Source: Acidobacteriota bacterium (GTDB lineage Bacteria; Acidobacteriota; Terriglobia; Terriglobales; Acidobacteriaceae). From it: 5,411 nt of DNA. Numbering within the stretch: position 1 is the stretch's first letter; every line of letters starts with the position of its first letter. Position numbers and translations under genes: made by a program. The stretch spans positions 1 through 5,411 of the forward strand of contig JAJZHR010000203.1 in assembly GCA_021810815.1 (NCBI GenBank). The letters are read 5' to 3'. Positions 1 to 5,411 of this stretch are shown in pieces. The notes beneath the pieces were generated by a model. It did not search any database, was not told the DNA's origin, and worked only from the letters and a program-made list of their open reading frames with translations.

Positions 1-53
1 CCGACGCACTCAACCCCGACGAGGTCCTGCCCAACGAGTTCGACGAGGCCTAG
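1..53 (+). CDS. 3' end of an unidentified gene (C-terminal 16 residues)
   Basis: Reading from base 3, the frame gives DALNPDEVLPNEFDEA and then a TAG stop at 51-53. The tail is strongly acidic (seven D/E in 16 residues) and its codons have the same G/C-ending bias as the following genes, so it is probably the true end of a coding region that starts outside the window. The product cannot be identified from this piece. Its stop lies 3 nt before the next ATG, and its last codons contain the only plausible ribosome binding site (GAGG, 45-48) of that gene. This suggests the two are co-transcribed and possibly translationally coupled. Confidence 0.6.
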   Translation, partial: DALNPDEVLPNEFDEA

Positions 54-56
54 CCC

Positions 57-1889
57 ATGAGTCTCTTCACGCGTCGCCAACTGTTGCAACACGGCACCGC
101 CGCGTCCCTGTCGACGCTCGCGCGCAAGCCGCTCGCCATGCTTGCCGCCGACACCACCGCGCCGCTCACGCAGCTCGACTACGCGCAGGTCCATCTCCTC
201 CCCGGCCCCATGCGCGAGCAGTTCGACCACAACCACGCGCTCTTCCTCGCGCTCGACGACGACGCACTGCTCAAGCCCTTCCGCCAGCTCACCGGCCTGC
301 CCGCACCCGGCGTCGACATGGGCGGCTGGTACTCGCCCTCTCCGCTCTTTGACCCGCCGCGTAACATGACCGGCTACGTCCCCGGCCACACCTTCGGCCA
401 GTATGTCTCCTCGCTCGCGCGCGCCTACGCCATCACCGGCGACAAGCCCACGCAGCGCAAAGTCCACAAGCTCGTCAGCGACTACGCCGCCACCATCTCG
501 CCAAAGTTCTACGAGCGCTACCCGCTCCCCTGCTACACCTACGACAAGATCGTCTGCGGCCTCATCGACGCGCATCAGTTCGCGCAATCGCCCATCGCAC
601 TCGACGCGCTCAACCGCGCCACCGACGCCGTGCTGCCCTTCCTGCCTGACACCGCGCTCACGCGCACCGAGATGCGCGCCACGCTCAGCACTCGCCCTGG
701 CTACAACGAAGCCTTCAACTGGGACGAGTCCTACACGCTTCCCGAAAATCTTTACCTCGCCTACACGCGCGGCGCAGGCCCTCGCTTCCGCACCCTCGCC
801 CAGCGCTTTCTGCAGGACAAAGCCTACTTCACCCCACTCGCCGAAGGCATCAACGTGCTGCCCGGCGAGCACGCCTACTCGCACGTCAACGCGCTCAGCT
901 CCGCCATGCAGGCCTACCTCGTCGATGGCAGCCGCAAGCACCTCGAAGCCGCACGCAACGGCTTCCACTTCGTACAGCAGCAGAGCTACGCCACCGGCGG
1001 CTGGGGCCCCAACGAGACCTTCCAGAAGCCCGCCACCAGCGCACTCGCCGACTCGCTCAACCACACGCACAGCAGCTTCGAAACACCCTGCGGCGCCTAC
1101 GGCCACTTCAAGATCACTCGCTATCTCCTCCGCGTCACTGGCGACAGCACCTGCGGCGACAGCATGGAGACCGTGCTCTACAACACCATCCTCGGCGCTC
1201 ATCCCATCCAGCCCGACGGCACCAGCTTCTACTACTCCGACTTCGGCAGCCACGCTACCAAGACCATGTACGAACAGAAGTGGCCCTGCTGCTCCGGCAC
1301 CTTTCCGCAGCTCACCGCCGACTACGGCATCAGCTGCTACTTCGCCACACCGCGCGGCCTCGCCGTCAACCTCTACACGCCCTCGCGCGTTGCCTGGAAG
1401 CAGGGCGCGGCCAACGTCTCGCTCACGCAGAGCACGACCTACCCGCACAGCGAAGACATCGCCCTTCACCTCGCCACCGACCGCAACGTCCGCTTCCCCC
1501 TGCAACTCCGCATCCCCGCATGGGCAGGGCCTGCCACGCGCGTCGCCATCAACGGCAAACCGACCGCTGCAGCGCCGCAGCCCGGCACATGGTTCGCACT
1601 CGACCGCGAGTGGCGCAGCGGCGACCGCGTCGAGCTCACACTCGACATGCCGCTGAGGCTCGTCCCGCTCGACGCGCAACACCCCGACCTCGTCGCGCTG
1701 GTCGCCGGCCCGCTCTCACTCTTCACCGTTCTTCCCGCACCGGAGCGCTTCACGCAACAGCAGCTTCTCTCCGCCACGCGCCAACCCGGCCTCGCCGCAT
1801 GGACCATCGCCTCATCCGCTGGGCCCGTGCAGGCGTTGCCCTACACCGCGATCGACACGCAGTCCTATCGCCTCTACCAGCAGACTTAG
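57..1889 (+). CDS. Tat-exported GH127-type (DUF1680) glycosidase, beta-L-arabinofuranosidase-like
   Basis: 610 aa. The N-terminus TRRQLLQHG at residues 5-13 fits a twin-arginine signal, followed by a weakly hydrophobic stretch and a possible cleavage site near residue 30, so export as a folded protein is likely. The body matches the GH127/DUF1680 family: YVPGHTFGQYVSSLARAYA (107-125), a GLIDAHQFA helix (168-176), YATGGWG (311-317), FETPCGAY (341-348) and WPCCSGT (409-415). In characterised GH127 enzymes a Glu and three Cys bind zinc, and one Cys of the CC pair is the nucleophile. The counterparts here are E342, C345, C411 and C412. Beta-sandwich-like sequence follows from about residue 430. 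Length fits a family member plus leader. Substrate is likely L-arabinofuranosyl or a related plant glycan, but this family is diverse and the linkage cannot be read from sequence. Start chosen because GAGG (45-48) sits 8 nt upstream and the Tat motif follows directly. Confidence 0.87.
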   Translation: MSLFTRRQLLQHGTAASLSTLARKPLAMLAADTTAPLTQLDYAQVHLLPGPMREQFDHNHALFLALDDDALLKPFRQLTGLPAPGVDMGGWYSPSPLFDPPRNMTGYVPGHTFGQYVSSLARAYAITGDKPTQRKVHKLVSDYAATISPKFYERYPLPCYTYDKIVCGLIDAHQFAQSPIALDALNRATDAVLPFLPDTALTRTEMRATLSTRPGYNEAFNWDESYTLPENLYLAYTRGAGPRFRTLAQRFLQDKAYFTPLAEGINVLPGEHAYSHVNALSSAMQAYLVDGSRKHLEAARNGFHFVQQQSYATGGWGPNETFQKPATSALADSLNHTHSSFETPCGAYGHFKITRYLLRVTGDSTCGDSMETVLYNTILGAHPIQPDGTSFYYSDFGSHATKTMYEQKWPCCSGTFPQLTADYGISCYFATPRGLAVNLYTPSRVAWKQGAANVSLTQSTTYPHSEDIALHLATDRNVRFPLQLRIPAWAGPATRVAINGKPTAAAPQPGTWFALDREWRSGDRVELTLDMPLRLVPLDAQHPDLVALVAGPLSLFTVLPAPERFTQQQLLSATRQPGLAAWTIASSAGPVQALPYTAIDTQSYRLYQQT

Positions 1890-1952
1890 TTTGTTCAACC
1901 GAACCACCACAGCAACTACACTGATACACAACAGAAAGAAGGATTCGCTCCA

Positions 1953-2978
<1,026 letters not shown>

Positions 2979-2994
2979 ACACAAACCGCAGCAC

Positions 2995-3029
2995 AGCGAA
3001 GCGAGAGGCTCAGCGTCTCTCGCTTCGCT
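2995..3029 (+). terminator. 13-bp perfect hairpin after ilvC, terminator-like
   Basis: AGCGAAGCGAGAG (2995-3007) is the exact reverse complement of CTCTCGCTTCGCT (3017-3029). Inside it, a G-U pair (3008/3016) and a C-G pair (3009/3015) can extend the stem to 15 bp and leave a 5-nt loop. It begins 17 nt after the ilvC stop, which fits an intrinsic terminator, but the following ATTTACATT is only T-enriched, not a U-run. It also ends only 7 nt before the next gene's Shine-Dalgarno, so it could act as a partial terminator, an mRNA 3'-end stabiliser, or an element that lowers downstream expression. Confidence 0.65.
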
Positions 3030-3047
3030 ATTTACATTGGAGTCATC

Positions 3048-3542
3048 ATGTCCCTCGCCATCCCCGTCGACGATCTTATCCGCTGGAACGACCTCACCGC
3101 GCAACAGTGGCATAAACACCTGCACGCGCATCCTGCTCTACTTGCCGTGCCCTGCGACGTTCGCAACTCAAGCAACATCGCGCAGGTTTTCCAGCACATC
3201 GTCGCCGTCGAACTGCGCTACGCGCAACGCCTCGCTGCACAGCCTGAGAGCAGCTACGACGAAGTGCCCTTCGGCTCACCTGACGAGATCTTCGCCACCC
3301 ACCAGCGCGCGCTCGATCTCATCCGCCCGCTCCTAGCAGACGCCACCTACAACTGGGATCAGCCTCTCGATTTGCAAACCATGACCGCAGGTAAACTGCG
3401 TGCGACCCGTCGAGACGTTCTTTTGCACCTACTCTTGCATAGCATTCGCCACTACGCGCAACTCGCCACGCAAGCACGCGCCGCAGGCTTCGCACCCACC
3501 TGGCCCATGGACTTCCTCATGCTCAACGCGGAGCGTATTTAG
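3048..3542 (+). CDS. DinB/YfiT-superfamily four-helix-bundle protein (putative metal-dependent enzyme)
   Basis: 164 aa, the usual size for DinB-like proteins. It fits the fold of four amphipathic helices with a three-histidine metal site: H50 in the second helix (QVFQHIVAVELRYAQRL) and H131 plus H135 in HSIRHYAQLATQARAAG (131-147), matching the family's H-x3-H pattern near the end followed by a conserved arginine and glycine. H127 is an additional nearby histidine. Family members include bacillithiol- and mycothiol-dependent transferases, but most are uncharacterised and no specific substrate can be assigned. No signal peptide or membrane segment is seen, so it is cytosolic. TTGGAG (3037-3042) lies 5 nt before the ATG and supports this start. 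It follows ilvC by 69 nt, with a hairpin between, so co-transcription would depend on read-through. Confidence 0.82.
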   Translation: MSLAIPVDDLIRWNDLTAQQWHKHLHAHPALLAVPCDVRNSSNIAQVFQHIVAVELRYAQRLAAQPESSYDEVPFGSPDEIFATHQRALDLIRPLLADATYNWDQPLDLQTMTAGKLRATRRDVLLHLLLHSIRHYAQLATQARAAGFAPTWPMDFLMLNAERI

Positions 3543-3626
3543 AGCAGTTCTCTTCAGGGTCTGCAGATTGGTCTTCAGGGCCGGAGACCCGATCGATCAC
3601 GGCTGAACACCCTCTGCAGATCAACT
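3543..3626. other. Intergenic stretch with short repeats and a weak hairpin
   Basis: No coding signal was seen between the DinB-like gene and the minus-strand remnant. TCTTCAGGG occurs at 3551-3559 and 3572-3580. The palindromic TCTGCAGA occurs at 3560-3567 and 3613-3620. GGTCTTC (3570-3576) can pair with GGAGACC (3583-3589), with one G-U pair and a 6-nt loop. It lacks a T-run on either side, so it is only a weak candidate for a terminator between the two convergent coding regions. Confidence 0.35.
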
Positions 3627-3904
3627 CTAGTCCCCGCGCATCACCTGCTCCGTCACCCAGTCCGTCCACACCGCCTCACTCCCGGGCGACACCAGCCCGC
3701 CCCATCCAGCAGCGTCGCCATGCACTTCTCCATCAGCGGCAGATGCACATTCGCCGCCACCGGCAGCTGCTCCACGCCGAAGGCGCGAGCGTATCTTCCA
3801 CCGTCATCGACCGGAATCCGCCCGGCCACGACACCCTCGTATCGCTCTGCGGCCTCGATCCACGCGTAGTCCGCATCGCGGCCAGGATCATCGGAATAGA
3901 CATT
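3627..3904 (-). pseudogene. Decayed 3' end of an unrecognised protein gene, 5'-truncated and frameshifted
   Basis: Two adjacent minus-strand frames read as one protein end. The first (3904 down to 3701, 68 codons) runs from NVYSDDPGRDADYAWIEAAE to KCMATLLDG. The second (3701 down to 3627) continues GGLVSPGSEAVWTDWVTEQV and ends MRGD with TAG. The two segments overlap by one base, so a loss of 1 (or 4) nt near 3701 would explain the shift. Codons in both pieces have the G/C-ending bias of real genes. Staying in the first frame instead gives a Cys/Arg-rich run and a stop, which looks non-coding. Upstream of about 3904 the frame runs without coding character into the start region of the divergent regulator, and no plausible start codon is seen, so the 5' part seems lost. 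I do not recognise the family. A sequencing indel could mimic the frameshift but not the missing N-terminus. Confidence 0.6.
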
Positions 3905-3908
3905 CCGA
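3891..3908. promoter_or_regulatory. 18-bp inverted repeat, candidate operator of the IclR-headed regulator
   Basis: TCGGAAT (3891-3897) and ATTCCGA (3902-3908) are perfect 7-bp inverted arms around the 4-nt spacer AGAC. The E. coli IclR operator is of the same general type (inverted GGAAA/TTTCC arms around a short spacer), which fits the winged-helix type of the adjacent regulator. The repeat covers the predicted -35 box and ends 40 nt before the regulator's ATG, a position suited to autorepression. Confidence 0.5.
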
Positions 3909-3925
3909 GAAGCGGAAGTTAGAAT
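3897..3925 (+). promoter_or_regulatory. Sigma70-type promoter of the regulator gene
   Basis: TAGACA (3897-3902) matches five of six bases of the -35 consensus, and TAGAAT (3920-3925) matches five of six of the -10 consensus. The spacer is exactly 17 nt. Transcription would start near 3932, leaving a 5' leader of about 17 nt that contains the Shine-Dalgarno at 3939-3943. Such a good match stands out in this GC-rich sequence. The -35 box lies inside the inverted repeat at 3891-3908. Confidence 0.55.
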
Positions 3926-3938
3926 CGCCGCGAACAGT

Positions 3939-3943
3939 GAGGA
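3939..3943 (+). promoter_or_regulatory. Ribosome binding site that decides the regulator start
   Basis: GAGGA lies 5 nt before the ATG at 3949. The earlier in-frame GTG at 3937 would overlap this site and has no comparable sequence at the right distance upstream, so ATG 3949 is the better start. Confidence 0.6.
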
Positions 3944-3948
3944 CCGCG

Positions 3949-5166
3949 ATGATCTTGGATGACACAACTCCCGATACCCCGAGTGACGAGACGCTGGATT
4001 CGCCAACCGTGCTCTCGGGCCGCCGCAGCGATCGGAATGAATCGCAGACTGTGCTGCGCGCCTGCGAGGTGCTGAAGGCTTTCCAAAGCCTCGGTGAAGA
4101 ACTGAACCTGGCTCAGGTGATCGAGCGCACGCAGTTGCCCAAGACGACCGTCTTCCGTCTGCTGCGCACGCTGATTCACGGCGGACTGCTGGAGCGCGCT
4201 ACTTCCGGCATTTATCGCAACCGCTTCGGGCCGGTCACGGCAAGACCCTTCCGTATCGGCTTTGCCGCGCAGGGCGACTCCGAGTTCTGCCGTGCCGTCA
4301 TGCAGAATATGGAGACCGCCGCGGCGCGTGAGCATGTCCAGCTCATCACGTTGAACAACCGCTACTCCGCGCGAGAGGCGTTGCGCAACGCCGACATCCT
4401 CATCAAAGAGCGAGTGGACCTCGTGCTCGAGTTTCAAACCTACGAGCGTGTCGCACCCGCGCTTGCCTCCAAGTTCCTGGAAGCCAACATCCCCGTCATC
4501 GCTATCGAGATTCCTCATCCTGGCGCAACCTACTTTGGAGCCAATAACTACAAGGCCGGACTCATCGGCGGGCGTGCGCTGGGACGCTGGGCGCGCGAGC
4601 ACTGGGACGGCAACGTAGATCAGATTCTGCTGCTGGAACTACCCATCGCGGGCTCGCTGCTTGAGCTGCGCATCACAGGCTTTGCCGACGGTCTGCGCGC
4701 TGAGCTGCCCAGCGCCGCCAGCGTGCCGGTCGTACACCTCAACGGCCGCGGAGACTTCGAGCAGGTGCTCGAGATCGTGCGCCAGTACCTGCGCCGCGCC
4801 CCCGCCCGCCGCACACTCATCGGCACAGTCAATGACGTCTGCGCGCTCGCCGCGCTGCGGGCCTTTGAAGAAGCAGGTGCCAGCGAACGCTGCGCCGTCG
4901 TCGGCCAGAACGCGATCCGCGAAACACGCAACGAGCTTCGTCGTCCTGGAACACGCCTGGTCGGAACGGTCGCCTACTTTCCCGAGCGCTACGGCGACGA
5001 GATCATCCCGCTCGCCATCGGCATGTTGCAGAAGAAGTCCGTCGCATCCACCGTCTTCGTCAAGCACCAGCTCATCACACCTCGCAACGTTGACCTCATC
5101 TATCCGCTTGATGAACGACACGACTCCCGGATGGGAATCGCCCAGCAGCTGGCGCGCGTCGGCTAA
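3949..5166 (+). CDS. Hybrid transcriptional regulator: IclR-type winged helix fused to a sugar-binding (PBP/LacI-like) domain
   Basis: 405 aa from ATG 3949 (409 from GTG 3937). Residues 32-93 resemble an IclR winged helix: SQTVLRACEVLKAF, then the helix-turn-helix NLAQVIERTQLPKTTVFRLL (53-72) and a wing ending GIYRNRFG (87-94). From about residue 100 to 385 the sequence follows the type I periplasmic-binding-protein fold also used by LacI regulators: RIGFAAQGDSEF (102-113), repeat signatures near DLVLEFQTYE (157-166) and IPVIAIEIPHPGATYFGANN (181-200), GTVNDVCALAALRAFEEAG (292-310), CAVVGQNA (315-322) and LVGTVAYFPERYGDEIIPLA (337-356). The standard IclR effector domain is absent. No signal peptide or membrane segment is present, so it is likely a cytosolic one-component sensor of a sugar or sugar acid. 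The ligand is unknown. A promoter with an overlapping palindrome lies just upstream, and a RuBisCO-like gene start lies 147 nt downstream. Confidence 0.85.
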   Translation: MILDDTTPDTPSDETLDSPTVLSGRRSDRNESQTVLRACEVLKAFQSLGEELNLAQVIERTQLPKTTVFRLLRTLIHGGLLERATSGIYRNRFGPVTARPFRIGFAAQGDSEFCRAVMQNMETAAAREHVQLITLNNRYSAREALRNADILIKERVDLVLEFQTYERVAPALASKFLEANIPVIAIEIPHPGATYFGANNYKAGLIGGRALGRWAREHWDGNVDQILLLELPIAGSLLELRITGFADGLRAELPSAASVPVVHLNGRGDFEQVLEIVRQYLRRAPARRTLIGTVNDVCALAALRAFEEAGASERCAVVGQNAIRETRNELRRPGTRLVGTVAYFPERYGDEIIPLAIGMLQKKSVASTVFVKHQLITPRNVDLIYPLDERHDSRMGIAQQLARVG

Positions 5167-5283
5167 TCGGCCGTACCGCTTGGCGGAACATTGGCCTCGC
5201 CCTGTTTTCGATCTGTCCACCTACCGCGCTGTGCGCTACTCTGCACCAGTTGTTTCGATCCTCCCGGTTCCATGCGCCGCTGG
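5167..5283 (+). other. Leader region between the regulator and the RuBisCO-like gene
   Basis: No gene was found here. GTACCGC (5173-5179), TTG, GCGGAAC (5183-5189) forms a near-perfect dyad of 7-nt arms with one A/A mismatch. It lies 6 nt after the regulator stop and could be a weak terminator stem or a second regulator site. It has no following T-run and does not match the 3891-3908 repeat. No convincing -35/-10 pair was seen; TACTCT (5237-5242) is a weak -10 candidate without a good -35 partner. Confidence 0.3.
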
Positions 5284-5311
5284 AAGAACCAGCCAACAAG
5301 AACCAGCCAAC
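5284..5311 (+). repeat. Perfect 14-bp tandem duplication just before a start codon
   Basis: AAGAACCAGCCAAC occurs at 5284-5297 and again, directly abutting, at 5298-5311, 2 nt before the ATG at 5314. The unit is not a multiple of three. The only Shine-Dalgarno-like sequence nearby, GGAAG (5282-5286), lies 27 nt from the ATG. With one repeat copy the distance would be 13 nt. Confidence 0.9.
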
Positions 5312-5313
5312 CT

Positions 5314-5411
5314 ATGACCGCAGATACGCCGCACGACAATCGAATCTTCGCAACGTATTGGATCGAGACAGCATTCCCACTCGACCAGGCAGCCGCCACA
5401 ATGGCCGGGGA
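5314..5411 (+). CDS. 5' end of a probable RuBisCO-like protein (RuBisCO large-subunit superfamily)
   Basis: Only 32 complete codons are in the window: MTADTPHDNRIFATYWIETA, then FPLDQAAATMAG, with the next codon starting GA (Asp or Glu). The pattern ATYxIET, a short linker, then AA..(I/M)AGE resembles the first strand and helix of the RuBisCO large-subunit N-terminal domain, especially RuBisCO-like proteins in which the sequence continues GEQSSGTF. Known roles of such proteins include methionine salvage and acid-sugar catabolism, for example D-apionate breakdown. Which applies here cannot be told. An in-frame ATG at 5272 would add MRRWKNQPTRTSQP, but it spans the 14-bp tandem repeat, whose length is not a multiple of three, and no ribosome binding site precedes it, so ATG 5314 is preferred. 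The preceding regulator is the likely controller. Confidence 0.55.
   Translation, partial: MTADTPHDNRIFATYWIETAFPLDQAAATMAG

Noticed and set aside
403..1656. 417-aa open frame on the plus strand inside the glycosidase gene
   Set aside because: It is almost only Ser, Pro, Thr, Ala and Arg, the usual frame shadow of a GC-rich gene. The overlapping frame carries clear GH127 motifs.
1891..1922. Possible promoter in front of ilvC (TTGTTC or TTCAAC with TACACT)
   Set aside because: The best pairing has either a 20-nt spacer or only three of six matches at -35, so it is not better than chance.
3812..3820. Short palindrome CGGAATCCG resembling the operator half-site
   Set aside because: Arms of only 4 bp, inside the gene remnant, and spacing unlike the 18-bp repeat at 3891-3908.
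3937..3948. GTG at 3937 as the regulator start
   Set aside because: It overlaps the Shine-Dalgarno that serves ATG 3949 and has no suitable site of its own 5-10 nt upstream.
3919..4602. 227-aa minus-strand frame opposite the regulator
   Set aside because: The plus strand has recognisable IclR and sugar-binding motifs across the same bases; the minus frame has none.
4661..5317. 218-aa plus-strand frame overlapping the regulator's second half and the following gap
   Set aside because: Ser/Pro/Ala/Arg-rich shadow of the regulator frame, with no motif and no suitable start site.

Overview
This GC-rich window with strong G/C third-position bias looks like bacterial chromosome. The class I ketol-acid reductoisomerase, a Tat-exported GH127-type glycosidase and an IclR-headed sugar-sensor regulator together suggest a plant-polymer-degrading soil bacterium, most likely Acidobacteriota (Terriglobales-like). 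The lineage is an inference from gene content and codon style, not proven here.

Left part, all on the + strand: the last 16 codons of an unidentified gene (stop at 51-53) lead after 3 nt into a Tat-signal GH127/DUF1680 glycosidase (57-1889). After 63 nt comes ilvC (1953-2978), the second common step of branched-chain amino acid synthesis. A perfect 13-bp hairpin at 2995-3029 separates ilvC from a small DinB-superfamily protein (3048-3542).

Middle part: 3543-3948 has no intact gene. On the minus strand it holds the decayed 3' end of a gene (3627-3904). This remnant lacks its 5' part and carries a -1 frameshift near 3701, and its family was not recognised. Next to it is a regulatory block: an 18-bp inverted repeat (3891-3908) overlapping the -35 box of a near-consensus sigma70-type promoter (TAGACA - 17 nt - TAGAAT).

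Right part: that promoter faces a 405-aa regulator (3949-5166) made of an IclR-type winged helix joined to a periplasmic-binding-protein/LacI-like sugar-binding domain, in place of the usual IclR effector domain. After a 147-nt gap the window ends in the first 32 codons of what looks like a RuBisCO-like protein (5314 onward). A perfect 14-bp tandem duplication abuts its start codon.

How the parts may work together: the left block mixes housekeeping (ilvC) with extracellular glycan degradation. The right block reads as the start of a catabolic locus, in which a cytosolic sugar or sugar-acid sensor autoregulates through the palindrome and controls a downstream RuBisCO-like enzyme. This link is inferred from order and spacing only. 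No tRNA, rRNA, CRISPR array or insertion sequence was seen.
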